Assembly (NCBI GenBank): GCA_036435485.1
Contig: CM071599.1
Span: 204,699,178 to 204,763,177, forward strand
Direction: 5' to 3'
Origin: Saposhnikovia divaricata
Taxonomy: Eukaryota > Streptophyta > Magnoliopsida > Apiales > Apiaceae
DNA: 64,000 nucleotides
Shown here: piece after piece, positions 10,129-21,825 of the stretch
Layout of the letters: each line of letters begins with the position of its first letter
Numbering within the stretch: the stretch's first letter is position 1
The notes under the pieces: generated by a model
Seen by the model: the letters and a program-made list of their open reading frames with translations, nothing else
Database searches by the model: none
What the model was told of the DNA's origin: nothing
Translations under genes and position numbers: made by a program

Positions 10129-11974
10129 ATGTCAGCAATTCCTCCACCAACACCTACTAGTTCTGAAAAGGCTCCTACTACTGTGAGTCGTTATGAACCA
10201 ATCAGGGTTCCTATTCTCAGGCCATTAGAGTATGCCATGTGGAAGGTCAAGATGACTATGTTTCTGGAGGCTACAGATCCAGAATATCTTGACAGGATTT
10301 ATGAAGGCCCTCACAATCCTACAAAGCTATCTGTTGCAGCTGCTGGTGAAGAAGGTAAAATAGTTCCAAAGGAAAAGAAGGACATGACTCCTGAAGATCT
10401 ATCATCAATTGCTAAGGATGCAAAGGTTAGGCATTTACTGCATAGTGCTTTAGACAATGTTATGTCTAACAAAGTGATTAACTGCACCACTGCAAAAGAG
10501 ATATGGGATGCTCTTGAAGTCAGATGTCAAGGAACTGCTGCTATTAAGAAGAATAGGAGAAACATACTCACACAAGAGTATGAGCATTTTGAGGCTAAAC
10601 CTGAAGAGACCATGACAGAAACATTTGATAGATTCTGTAAATTGCTTAATGATCTGTCATTGGTCAACAAAGAGTATGATCTAGAAGACTCAAATCTCAA
10701 GTTTCTTCTTTCTCTACCTGAAAAGTGGGATGTGAAAACAACCACTATTAGAGACAACTATGATCTTGCTGAAACAGAGATTGATGAAATCTATGGGCTG
10801 CTCAAAACTCATGAATTGGAAATGGAGCAGAGAAACAGGAGATCAAGCAGGAAGGCAAAGTCTGTTGCTCTTAAGGTTGAAGAGAAGCCTCAGAAGAAAG
10901 AGGCATCAAGAAGGAAAATGAAGGGAAAAGCTTTGGTCATACACTCAGAAAGTGAATCATCAAACTCTGATTGTGATTCAAACTCTTCTGAATCATCTGA
11001 CTCTGAGGATGATGAAGAAGAAATGTGGAAAATGGCTGTGTTGATGGTGAAGACCTTCAAGAAAATGGGTTTCAAGAATTTCAAGAAAGGGAAAAGGTTT
11101 TCTAGAGATTCAAATGAAGACAGAAAAAGCTTCAGGAAGTCTGTTAAGAGAGATTCAAGGGGGAAGAAGGATAAGTCTGAAATTCAATGCTACAAGTGTA
11201 AGGAGATGGGTCACTATGCTCCTGAATGCAAGAAGGGTAAAACTGGAAAGGTACTCTACACTAAAGGCAGAGATTGGGCAGACACTTCAGATTCTGATGA
11301 AGAAGTGAACTATGCTCTCATGGCTACTACTGAATCAGAAACTTCTGAAAATCAGGTACCTCTAACTACCTATGCTTATAATATTGATGACATTGCTCAA
11401 TTGAGAATTTATCTTAAGTCATTGCATATAAGTTATAGGGATCAGACTTTAGAGAATGAGAGGATAAAATCTGAAAATTCTGAACTTAAGGTTAGAAATA
11501 AACTTGTTGAAGAAAAACTTGAAAACATGCAACAAGTTCAGAAAGAGAGAGATGATGCAGTTTCTATAGAACAGGATTTGCTTCAGAAATATAAACAACT
11601 AGAATCTGAGTTGGAGGAAGCAAATAAGAAAATTAGGACTTGGACTAATTCTGGAAAGGACACTCAACAGATTTTTCAAACAGACACTGTTGGTCTAGGT
11701 TATAATGAGGGAGATGAACTTAGATTTCAAAATCAAGTTAAAATCAGACCTCATTTTGTACATGGAGCCAGTAAATTTTTGTCTGAAAATGAAAAAGAAG
11801 CTGTTAAAAGTGAACCAGTAAAAACTAGTGTTAAACAGGTTAATATTGGTTCAATGACAGATAAACAACTCAAACATAAACTGAAGGAGTTAAAATCTGT
11901 TAAGAAACAGAGAGTGTCAAATAAGAACAGAAATGGAAAAGTAGGCATTACTTCAGGAAATAAACCAATGCTTG
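10129..11974 (+). CDS. gag: Sirevirus Gag, 3'-interrupted
   Basis: This is the capsid/nucleocapsid protein of the copia element. The open frame runs 615 codons to the LTR inserted at 11975 and then 4 more codons to a stop inside that LTR. Residues about 30-235 form the copia gag domain (WKVKMTMFLE near the start, LHSALDNVMSNKVINCTTAK in the middle). A charged, serine-rich linker follows. A zinc knuckle of C-x2-C-x4-H-x4-C form, CYKCKEMGHYAPEC, sits near residue 354. A long coiled coil lies at about 430-510. The ATG is 46 bases after the primer-binding site. The frame itself has no stop, so it stayed readable although the rest of the element decayed. The link to protease and integrase is lost. 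Confidence 0.9.
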
Positions 11975-14125
11975 TGATAAGTGCATAATTTTGCATATTT
12001 TTATTACCTATTTATTGTTTGAAGTCGTATTTTAATAAATTATTTTGTTGCATTTCAGGAAAATTCGAGAAAAATGAAGAAATGACAAAATAAAGAAATA
12101 AATGACAAAAGAAGGAAAAGAAGGACCAAAATGGAAGAAAAATGAAAAGCTAGGGAGGGTGGTGCATCTTTGTAGCCCACCAAAATGAATGGCCAAGATT
12201 TAGCCAACCAAAATTAAATCAATGGCTAATATTAGCCCATACCTACCAAAAACCCTAATTAATTTCTATAAATAGCCTCATCCTTCATTTGTAAAAAACT
12301 TAGAATTAGGAGTAGATTAGGCTTAGGATCAGTTTTAAAACATCTCTTAAATTGTAGTTGTAATTTTCTGCAGCTCTTGTAAATTTTTAGTTCATATTTT
12401 TTTCTGCATTAATTGTTAATTCTGTTTTTAGCAAATTTTAATTCAAAGCAATCTCTTCCATTTTCTTGTTTTAATTACGGCTTCAGTTCCCTTCTTATTT
12501 TCTCACAAAAGAAAGCACAAAGCACTCTCCTTCTCCCTCCCTTCCTCCTTAGCTTTTCATTCCAACCCACCGAATCTCCCCCTTTTCCCCTGCGTCTCTC
12601 TTATTCTCACAAATCCCAGCAACCCTTTTCCTTAATTCCGTACATCCTGGCAACCCTTATTTTCTTTTTTCGATTTCTTGTTGTTGATGTCTGTACCGAG
12701 TCGGTTCCATTATTGAGTTACAGTGTTTATGCATCTTATCTCCGTGATTCCATTTTTTTTGCTGTTTGTGTGATTGTTCAGTTTCCGGGTTGTTTTTAAT
12801 CTGCTGTTCGCGACGTGTATTTCGTTGTCTAAAGTTTCTTTGCTGAGAAATCCGATTTCTTTATAGTTAACAGTCGAGTTGAGTTTTTAAAAAGAAACGA
12901 GTTGTTTGTTCGATGTTTTTTTTGTTGGTCTTGCGAACTCTATTACTTGCCGAGTTGTTACTTTGTTGCTACTGTCAAAGAATTATAGTTTCATTTTCTG
13001 CGGTTGATCGAGTCCTCGAGTCTACCGAATTCTGGGTCGTGTTCTTGTTCCGAAGTGCTGAGTTTTATTTTTTTTGCTGTGAATTGGTTGTACTGGGTTT
13101 AATGTAGTTTTGTATAATTTGTTTTCGTCTTGAATTTTGAGTAATTAAATTCGAATTAGTGTTTACTGCGTCGTTTTTCTTAATTGCATATGGATGTTTG
13201 CTGTGTTGCGAGTTTTAGCGAGTCCTGAGCTTTTGTTGAGTCCTATGCCTAGTTCAGTTGCCGCGATTTGGTTGTTAAGTTTGATACTATACTAGTCCGA
13301 TTGTTGTATGTAATTCTTTTAAATTCGATTGTTTTTGTGATTTCTGTGTTATCGAGTTCGAATTTCTGGTTTGAAAGTCTAAGTAATCGCTGTTTGTTTT
13401 TTTGCGTGTTCGTAAGCCAAGAGAGAGTTGTTGTGTCCCGAGTACTTTGTAATCGTTTCTATGCTAAGTGTTATTGATTGAACTTCCGAGTGTTTCTGTT
13501 ATTCTGCTGTTCATTACCAAGTTATGTGGAGTGTGAAGTAGTGTGGTTGATAGTCTTGTATCTATGATAAGCATTTTGTGATGCAAAGTCAGTCGAGTTT
13601 TTTTTTACTGAAACGTCGAGTCCTGTGTTTTTGCAAGTCGTATACCACTAGCTCCTGAGTTTTGGCAGTTTGGTTCTTGAGTCCGAGTGTATGTTTCGAG
13701 TTCTTTGTTTGTTTATAGTTGTAATTCCAAATAAATTAGGAGATAATTAGTTTAAATCAAAAATCTAAAAAAAACCCATTTTAATTTGATTTTAAATTTT
13801 GGAGTGATTTATTTTTCTTCTTTTTTTTTAATTAAGTTAATTTAGAAATAAAAAAATTAATATAGGTTAATTTTCTTTTAAATAAAAATCAATTTAGATG
13901 TAAATAGTATAAATACAAAATTCAGTTTCTAGTTGAAATTAGATTAATTTAATGTTGTTTTAGTTTCAGAAATTAATAGTAAAAATTCCAAACCCCAAAA
14001 TGTTCTAGTTCGATTAAATTAATAATTAAGGGTTGCGAAAACATTATTCCCTGTGGACCGAATCATAAATACTAAAACGATGATCGTGCGCTTGCGATTT
14101 TAATTGTATCATTTCCGCCACATCA
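11975..14125 (+). repeat. 5' LTR of the truncated Athila-like element
   Basis: The LTR begins TGATAAGTGCATAATTTTGC and ends CGCCACATCA, 2151 bp. The same family forms the solo LTR at 19215-21250 in reverse. The middle (12690-13710) is dense in the pentamer CGAGT. Short open frames inside it are not supported as genes. Confidence 0.9.
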
Positions 14126-14131
14126 AGTTTT

Positions 14132-14149
14132 TGGCGCCGCTGCCGGGGA
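14132..14149 (+). promoter_or_regulatory. Primer-binding site, tRNA-Asp type
   Basis: TGGCGCCGCTGCCGGGGA follows the LTR after 6 bases (AGTTTT). It is the tRNA-Asp type used by Athila and Tat lineages. The Athila at 36637-48548 has the same site and the same 6-base gap. Confidence 0.9.
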
Positions 14150-14885
14150 GTTAATTATTTTTCGCGCCTTGATTTTTAATTTTTTGGATTAGTTTTACTT
14201 GCTTTGTTTTTGTTTTATTTTGCAGAAAATTGAAGATTCGGGAAGCTTGGGCAAATTGCGAAAGAAGATCTAGGAATTTTCGGAAGCGTGCTTCGATAAC
14301 CCGTATCTCACTCTTTTCGCCTTTTTATTTTTAGAAAATCACAAAAAAATCAAAAAAATCATAAATCACAAAAAAATTGAAAATTGAAAAATCAAAAAAA
14401 AAAAAAATTATTTGTAAATACATACTTGTTGCATCATGCATTTAATCACTTAGGGCACATCATTTAGATTTTTATTTTCTTGTTTTTAATTTTTCGTATC
14501 TTATAATTGTGGTGATCGCTGGAGGATCCAAAGGTACGTTAAATTTTTTATTTTTATTTTTAGGACACGTAGTGTAAGCATCCATAATTGTTTATCGTTT
14601 TTGTATATATCTTGTTTGTTGCATCAAATAAACGTAATTAAGACTTATTCACGACCTTCAGTGTCTAAGGTTCGCCTGGCTGTTAAGATTTGGTGTCTAA
14701 GTGACGAGTTTGGCCTCTTGGCAATGCCTGCTCTAATCTGGCCGAATCGGTCTGAATAATTCTTAATTTACGAATTTTTAGTGTGTCATAGGTTAGATTT
14801 TTCTTTTGATTTTTCACCATTTATTTTGTGTGTTGCATTTTCGCACTTACTTGCTATGTGGTTTTATCATTGATCAATCTTTACC
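14150..14885 (+). other. Leader of the non-autonomous element
   Basis: Untranslated sequence between the primer site and the ORF. It includes an A-rich run at 14340-14410. No gene is seen. Confidence 0.6.
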
Positions 14886-16385
14886 ATGTACGTAGCATTT
14901 AGGGATCGTTATTACCAAGGTTGGGATTTTGACGAGGAGTTATCAGATAATACGATGTGGTATGAGTCAATTAGGGAACCTAGTGTTTATAACGAGTCGT
15001 CTACTTTTAGTGATCTGCATTATAGTGAAAACGATATTGCAATAAACTCTGAATTAGATGCTCTTAATAGACGACTCGAAGGCTTAGAAACCCTTAATGG
15101 CCCTTCACACACGTCTTGGCACCCAAATTTCAACTCTCCGAGTCTCGATTTTCAGCATGGCCCCGACTTTCAACAAGTCAACGCCACGTTTCAACCAACC
15201 TCTCGAAATGACCATTTTACATCATCTTCTAACTCCGGTTGGAGAGATTATCCCGATCTCTCATGGAACCAAGGTCATAACTATCAAACTCCGCCTCCAC
15301 ATTTTCAAGAACCGAACTATTATCCAATTCCGAGTCAAGTTCCTTATTCAAGTTCAATTCAAACAACCGCCCACCCACCCGGATTTCATGATTCGAGTGG
15401 GAAACTTGACACCTTAGAAAAGAGTATCGAGGCTTTATTGATTTCTCAAGCAGACTTCATGCAAACCGTGACCCACGATAGGCAAATTTTGAACTCTAAT
15501 ACTCAAGCCTTATCTAAGTTAGAATTTCAAATGAATCAATTAGCCACCATGTGCGAGCGTGAGACGATAACCACCCCGAATCCACCCGAGGTCAACCCTG
15601 AATTTCTTATCACTCAAGGACCTATCGATACTTTCGATGATATCATTTCTCCTAGGTCTAATGTTCAAGTTGACACTCCTTTCGGTGGTGATTTATACGA
15701 AGAAGATTCTGATACTGACATCATTCTTTCTCTAGGTCAAACAAAGAATCCCGATGATTCTGAGTTTGTGGCTTCACCTAGACATCCATCATCTTCTTCT
15801 TGTGAACTTTTCCTTTCATCTTCCAAACCTCTTCCCGAAAAACCCAAAGAACTTGATACTCAACCAATAGGAGCTGATCTAGTTAAGGAGGTTGTTTCAA
15901 GGTCAAATTTGGACGATCATGAGATTGAGTCTCTTCTTAAACAAGATTTTCAATTGCATTACGAGACCAATCGAGAGCTTCACGAATCTTTTAAGGATTT
16001 GACCTCGGAAGAAATGTTTGGAGAGATGATGAATATTTGTTCTAAATGGGAAACCCAACATCAGGATAGTTCTTGTGATCCTAATTATGTTGGTACAACA
16101 TTTTTCGAAGAGCCACCCCCACCCGTTTCTATTCCTTCATTTTCCACTCGTGCTCCATCTTTCATCGAAACTCATGATATTCATGACCAACATCTTATCG
16201 TAATTAATTTGCTTAAACAACAAAAAGAAGCATCTTCGTGGTCTATGGATGAAGTTAGGAATATGAGTTTTATTCTTGCGCCTAATCGGATCGTTCGAGT
16301 GGTCTATGCTATTTTTGTGGGTAAGTTTCTGAAATATGTTGGTTGGATAACAAAAATAGTTTTTCCAAGAGCAGGTATTGGTTAG
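14886..16385 (+). CDS. Gag-related ORF of the non-autonomous element, 499 aa
   Basis: The uninterrupted frame of 499 codons has no retroviral enzyme motif and no zinc knuckle. Residues about 185-235 (LEKSIEALLISQADFMQTV, then SKLEFQMNQLATMCERE) resemble the coiled linker after the capsid domain in Athila Gag, where a similar QIGQLA motif occurs. Before it is a proline-, serine- and asparagine-rich region, and after it an acidic, serine-rich region. The last 40 residues have a hydrophobic stretch (VVYAIFVGKFLKYVGWITK). It may be a rearranged Gag derivative kept for packaging, which is an inference. The ATG at 14886 is the first in frame. That the ORF is intact in a truncated element is unusual. 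Confidence 0.6.
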   Translation: MYVAFRDRYYQGWDFDEELSDNTMWYESIREPSVYNESSTFSDLHYSENDIAINSELDALNRRLEGLETLNGPSHTSWHPNFNSPSLDFQHGPDFQQVNATFQPTSRNDHFTSSSNSGWRDYPDLSWNQGHNYQTPPPHFQEPNYYPIPSQVPYSSSIQTTAHPPGFHDSSGKLDTLEKSIEALLISQADFMQTVTHDRQILNSNTQALSKLEFQMNQLATMCERETITTPNPPEVNPEFLITQGPIDTFDDIISPRSNVQVDTPFGGDLYEEDSDTDIILSLGQTKNPDDSEFVASPRHPSSSSCELFLSSSKPLPEKPKELDTQPIGADLVKEVVSRSNLDDHEIESLLKQDFQLHYETNRELHESFKDLTSEEMFGEMMNICSKWETQHQDSSCDPNYVGTTFFEEPPPPVSIPSFSTRAPSFIETHDIHDQHLIVINLLKQQKEASSWSMDEVRNMSFILAPNRIVRVVYAIFVGKFLKYVGWITKIVFPRAGIG

Positions 16386-16764
16386 TAAATATTTATTTTG
16401 TACCTCCCATAGTAGAATGTAGGTATGGGGGAGTGCCAGTGTGTGTGTTTCTTTTGTATTTGTTGTGTGTGTGAGTTGTTTTCTTTCGTGATTTTTAGAA
16501 GTTTTCAGTCTCCGTCATCCCTTATCAGGTATTATCTCCTCTTTCTCTTCGTTTCTCTTGCATTTTGCATACATTGAGGACAATGCATGATTTAGGTATG
16601 GGGGAGGGTTTTAGTGTAAATACATAAAAGTGAAAAACCAAAAAAAAATTGAAAAATTTTAAAAATCCAAAAATAGAGATATTTTAGCTTAGTTGTCCTT
16701 CCCACTCTTTAAATTCTAGAACTAGTTGGTGTTGACTATTTTTCGAAAATTATATGTATAATGC
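16386..16764 (+). other. 3' untranslated part of the non-autonomous element
   Basis: It contains TTGAGGACAATGCATGATTT followed by a G-rich polypurine tract near 16596. This layout parallels the TTGAGGACAAGCATCGG-G-rich end of the Athila element. An A-rich tail and then the deletion junction follow. No gene is seen. Confidence 0.6.
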
Positions 16765-16770
16765 CTTTAG

Positions 16771-18288
16771 ATGATTCTAGAACTAAACAACATTTATGAA
16801 ATCAAGCTCTTAATAGACTCTGTTAGAAAAGCTGTTTGCCTGTCTACAAGAATGTCTAGTGAAGAGAGTTGGAAGTGGCACAAGAAACTCTCACATTTGA
16901 ACTTGAACAACATCAATGAATTGATCAGAAAGGATCTTGTAAGAGGACTCCCAAAGGCTCTGTTAAATGTTGATGGCCTATGTGATTCATGTCAAAAGGC
17001 CAAGCAAAGGAAGTCATCTTACAAGAGCAAGACAGAATTTTCAATCACTGATCCTTATCATCTTCTGCATGTTGATCTCTTTGGTCCAGTAAATGTTATG
17101 TCTATAGCAAGGAAGAAATATGCTTTAGTCATTGTTGATGAATACACTAGATTCACTTGGGTGTATTTTCTAGCAAAGAAGGATGAAACTACATTAACTC
17201 TGATGGAGCATGTGAAGCTTCTGGACAAAGGATCAAGTAACAAAGTCAGAATCATCAGAAGTGATAATGGAACTGAGTTTAGAAATGCAACAATGGAAGA
17301 ATTCTGTAAGGACAATGGAGTGAAGCAAGATTTTTCAGCACCTGGTACACCACAACAAAATGGTGTAGTTTAAAGGAAAAATAGAACCTTGATTGAAGCT
17401 ACCAGAACTATGCTTGATGAAGCAAAATTGCCAACTTATTTATGGGCAGAAGCTGTTCAAACTGCTTGTTTTACTCAAAATGCCACACTGATCAATAAGC
17501 ATGGAAAGACACCATATGAGATGGTGAAGAAAAAGAAGCCTAACCTGAAATACTTTCATATTTTCGGGTGCAAATGCTTTGTTTTGAAGACTCATCCTGA
17601 ACAGTTGACCAAGTTTGAGCTAAAGGCAGATGAAGGAATTTTTGTTGGCTATCCACTGTCAACAAAGGCATTCAGAGTTTACAATCTGAGAACTAAAGTG
17701 ATCATGGAATCTATACATGTGTCTTTTGATGACAAGAAGATAACTGGACTTGAAGACAAAGATGAATATGATCAACTGAACTTTGAAAATGAAGATTTAA
17801 ACTCTGTTGAAGTAAACTCTGATCAAACTATTCTGACAGACTCTGTTGAAACAAACTCTGAACCTCTACTGGCAAACACTGGAGAAACTTCTCAGCCACA
17901 ACGAAGGGAAGAACCAGTTGAGGGGGAGCATGATCAAGATGAAGACTCAACACTGATACTGAGTCAACTGAAAAATCTGGATCAAACTCTGATGATTCAA
18001 ACTCTGAAAATTCAAATTCTGACTCTGGGCAGTCAAGTTTAGGGGGAGTCTCAGAAAATGAAGAAAGATCACAACAAAATCAGGAGAGCATGGATCAAGG
18101 GGGAGGATCACATGCTGACAGAAGTCATTTGCCTTCTGCAAGGAAATGGACCAAATCACATACACCTGATTTGATAATTGGTGATCCAGATGCAAAAGTG
18201 AAAACAAGAAGTGCCACTGCAAGTGAATGTTTGTTTCATGCATTCATGTCTAAAAATGAACCAAAGAAAGTGGAAGAAGCTCTATAAG
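16771..18288 (+). pseudogene. Sirevirus integrase, broken
   Basis: The copia integrase is 5'-truncated at the junction. The HHCC zinc-binding motif (WHKKLSHLN, then LCDSCQKAK) is present near residues 30-75. The catalytic core shows HVDLFGP and IIRSDNGTEF, giving the first two aspartates of DDE. At 17371-17373 a TAA replaces the codon of the third catalytic residue (expected VVERKNRTL). The frame then continues from 17374 through the integrase C-terminal region. A 1-base loss near 17946 shifts the frame, and another TAA sits at 18285-18287. The acidic, serine-rich tail after about 17800 is the usual spacer before copia RT. Confidence 0.85.
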
Positions 18289-19214
18289 ATGCTGACTGGA
18301 TAACAGCAATGCAGGAAGAGTTGAATGAATTTGAAAGGAATGAAGTTTGGACCCTTGTACCAAGGCCAAAGAACAGATCTATTGTTGGTACTAAATGGGT
18401 TTTCAGAAACAAGACTGACAGTGAAGGTGTTATCACAAGGAACAAGGCTAGACTGGTAGCAAAAGGCTATTCACAGCAGGAAGGAATAGACTATGATGAA
18501 ACATTTGCTCCAGTTGCAAGATTGGAGGCAATCAGAATTTTTCTAGCATATGCCTCTCACATGAAATTCAAAGTGTTCCAGATGGATGTGAAAAGTGCTT
18601 TTCTGAATGGAAAGCTTGAAGAAGAAGTGTTTGTTGAACAACCACCAGGATTTGTGGACCCCAAATATCCAAATTATGTCTACAGGCTAGATAAGGCACT
18701 ATATGGACTTAAGCAGGCACCAAGAGCATGGTATGAGACACTTGCTCAATTTCTTCTAGAAAGTGGATTCAACAGAGGTACAATTGACAAAACTCTGTTT
18801 TATTTCAATCAAGGAAGTGACCTCCTTTTAGTTCAGATATATGTTGATGACATTATCTTTGGGTCTACAAATGACAAACTCTGTAAGAAGTTTGCCAAGC
18901 TCATGCAGTCTAGATATCAAATGAGCATGATGGGAGAGCTTAGTTATTTTCTAGGCCTACAGGTGAGACAAACATATGATGGTATCTTCATTAATCAAGC
19001 AAAATATACCAGAAATCTTCTCAAGAAATTTGGTATGCTTGACTGTTCATCTGCATCAACTCCCATGGCAACAGCAACTAAATTGGACAAAGACAGAGGA
19101 GTTTCAGTGGATATGACAAACTACAGGGGCATGATAGGATCTCTTCTTTACTTGACAGCTAGTAGGTCTGACATCATGTATGCAACCTGTCTTTGTGCAA
19201 GGTTTCAGGCAGAT
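18289..19214 (+). pseudogene. Sirevirus reverse transcriptase (RVT_2), interrupted
   Basis: Copia reverse transcriptase with the conserved start (WITAMQEELNEFERNEVWTL), the VFQMDVKSAFLNG block and the active-site motif YVDD at about 18839-18850, followed by GELSYFLGLQV. The frame is clean up to codon GCA-GAT at 19214. There the solo LTR at 19215-21250 enters. Removing that LTR and one CAGAT restores the frame into the RNase H part. The end truncation is therefore due only to the insertion. Confidence 0.9.
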
Positions 19215-21250
19215 TGATGTGGCAGAAATGTGTACAATAAAAATCGCAAGCGCACGATCATCGTTTTAGTATTTGAGATTCGATCCACAGGGAATAATCT
19301 TTTCGCAAGACCTTAATTTTTAATTTAATCGAAATAGAACGAGTTGGGAATTTGAAAATTCGGATTTTACTATTTAATTCCTAAAGGAAATTTAATCTAT
19401 TTTTAAAAGAGAATTTAATTTAACCTAATTTTAATTTAAATAATTATACATTAGAAGATTAGGAAAATAAATTTTACTATCTATTTTAATTCCTAAAGAA
19501 AATTTTAAACTACTGATTAAAAACGAAAATGGAATAAAACCGATTTTAACAAAAAATTTTGATATGATCTATTCGTAAATTAAGCTAGGCCATAACAGAC
19601 CAAATCACAAGAATTTTGATTGACTCAGTCAGACAACTAATCAAAACGGCAAGACACAGCAAAATCGAGAATAATATGGTGACTCGGAACTCAACTCATA
19701 AGAACTACGAATTAACGAATCATTACAAGAACTTGGTAGTAACTCGACAAGCAACATACAAACGAGAACTCAGAAGGCAACAAATGCGAACATCGATCAT
19801 AATGATTCCAGTCTACAGCTTAAACACAGAAATTATCTTGGCGAAAGACATTAACTTGGAAACTCAACAATGACAAACAGACTCAGGACTCGGACACTCG
19901 ACTCAGTTAACTCGCTAACTCGGAAAGTAGGACATAATGACTCGGTAGCCAGCAATTTAAATCAAACCCAACAATCAAGAACTGAGTCAACTCAAGGTTG
20001 AACTCGGCTTACAACAGTTACAAAACACAGCTACGAATTCAAATCACACAAGAACTCCGATAAATACAACTGAATTACAAACATTTGGAACTCAGAACAT
20101 AACTCAAACCAGACATCAAATAGACCAGCAAATTACAATCGAATTAAAACCCAGAAAATGCAGCAAAACTCAGACGCAATCGAAAACGACACCAATGAAC
20201 TTCACAGAACCTAGAACAGGGATCATAACCTTGTAATTCAGAAAACAAAACTCAGAAGAAAATAATAATTAACCAAACTGTGACAGCAAAGAAGGGGAGA
20301 GGGTTCTGTAAATTGGAGGGTGAAGAAGGAAGGTTCGAACAAGATAACTGGACATCGCAACTCGGTAGCAACTCGGACAATTAGAACTCGGCAACTTTGT
20401 AACAAATCTCGGATACGAAGAAATCAAATAATCGAGAAGAAGATAACAAATACAGAAGCATGGGGGAAAGGGTTTTGGTTTGATTAATAGAAGGGGAGAG
20501 AGCTTGTTTGTTTTGCAGTGAAAGAAAATAAAAAGAGGAAGGAAAAGGGTTGGAGGGGTTGTGTAAAATAAGAATCGAAGAAGAAAACACGGAGAAATGA
20601 ACTGGGTTTGTATTGATTTGAAGGAAACAAAAACAGGAGAATTTAAGCTTCAATTTAAATAAATTACAACAAAAAAAATACTTAAAAAAAAATGTTTACA
20701 AGAGCTGGAAATAAAAAAAATTATAACTATAAATTTTGGAGTGTCCTAAAACTAATCCTAATCCTAAGTGTGTTCAAAGATGGAGAATTACTTCCTATTT
20801 ATAGGAAGAATTAGCACAACTTTTAAATAAAAAAAATGAAATTATTGAAAACTTTACAACCAAAAACACCAACTACACCCATCTTCTTTCACTTTTCCAG
20901 ATTCCTTGGCCGGCCACTTTATTGTGTATAGATGGGCTCCGTAGAAATGTTTTTTATCCCGCACGACTTATAATCTTTAAATAATAAATAATTAATTTAA
21001 TCCGAAAATTATAAAAATAAATACCTAATATTATTAGATATTTATAAATATAATTTTCTAATCAAATAAAATATTTATTAATAAAAATAAATTCTTAAGC
21101 CCTAAGCTGCGGTCTTTTGAACTTTATTTCTTCATTTTGCCATTTCTTCATTTTTTCTTGAATTTCCTGAAATATAACAAAATAATTTATTAAAATACGA
21201 ATTCAAACAATAAATAAGTAATAAAAATATGCAAAATTATGCACTTATCA
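19215..21250 (-). mobile_element. Solo LTR of the Athila-like family
   Basis: A 2036-bp LTR in reverse orientation, TGATGTGG to CACTTATCA on the plus strand, flanked by a perfect 5-bp duplication CAGAT at 19210-19214 and 21251-21255. It matches 11975-14125 over its full length. No internal region remains, so it arose by LTR-LTR recombination. It is dense in ACTCG, the complement of the CGAGT motif of the other copy. Confidence 0.9.
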
Positions 21251-21825
21251 CAGATCCTAGAGAGCCACATCTGACAGCTGTGAAAAGAATCTTCAAGTAT
21301 CTCAAGGGCACCATATCATTAGGTCTGTGGTACCCCAGAGAATCAGATTTCAAGCTACTTGGGTATTCTGATGCAGACTTTGCAGGCTTCAAGATAGACA
21401 GAAAGAGCACTAGTGGAAGTTGTCAATTTCTTGGTGACAGGCTTGTCTCTTGGTACAGCAAGAAACAGAAATCAATTTCTACATCTACAGCTGAAGTAGA
21501 GTATATTGCAGCTGGTAGCTGTTGTGCACAGATCTTGTGGATGAAGAATCAATTGCTGGATTATGGATTGAGGTACAGTAAGATTCCTATTTACTGTGAT
21601 AATCGAAGTGCTATTGCTATGACAGGTAATCCAGTACAGCATTCAATGACCAAGCACATCAGCATAAGGTACCACTTCATCAGAGAACATGTGGAAGAAG
21701 GGAATATTGAACTACATTTTGTGTCTACATAACAACAGCTTGCAGATATTTTCACCAAACCATTGAGTGAAGCTACATTTACAAGACTGGTCAATGAACT
21801 AGGAATGGTCTCTGGTTCTGACTAG
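21251..21825 (+). pseudogene. Sirevirus RNase H, 3' part of pol
   Basis: Copia RNase H with HLTAVKRIFKYLKGT, SDADFAG, STAEVEYIAAG and YCDNRSAIAM, then the final QQLADIFTKPLSEATF block. A TAA at 21730-21732 interrupts just before that block. The natural stop is the TAG at 21823. It is the continuation of the RT at 18289-19214. Confidence 0.9.

Larger units (their letters stand above)
11975..16764 (+). mobile_element. Truncated Athila-lineage non-autonomous element (LARD-like)
   Basis: It has a 5' LTR, a tRNA-Asp primer-binding site, a leader, one intact 499-codon ORF and a polypurine tract-like GTATGGGGGAGGG near 16596. There is no protease, RT or integrase and no 3' LTR. The right border, about 16750-16770, abuts Sirevirus integrase sequence directly. 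The 5-bp duplicate of GCTTG (11970-11974) is absent there, so a deletion removed the 3' LTR together with Sirevirus DNA. LTR start (TGATAAGTG), primer site and spacing match the Athila at 36637-48548. Confidence 0.8.

Noticed and set aside
12413..13477. Open frames of 64-128 codons in the Athila-like LTR
   Set aside because: They lie inside an LTR, have low-complexity hydrophobic content and no counterpart in the solo LTR copy.
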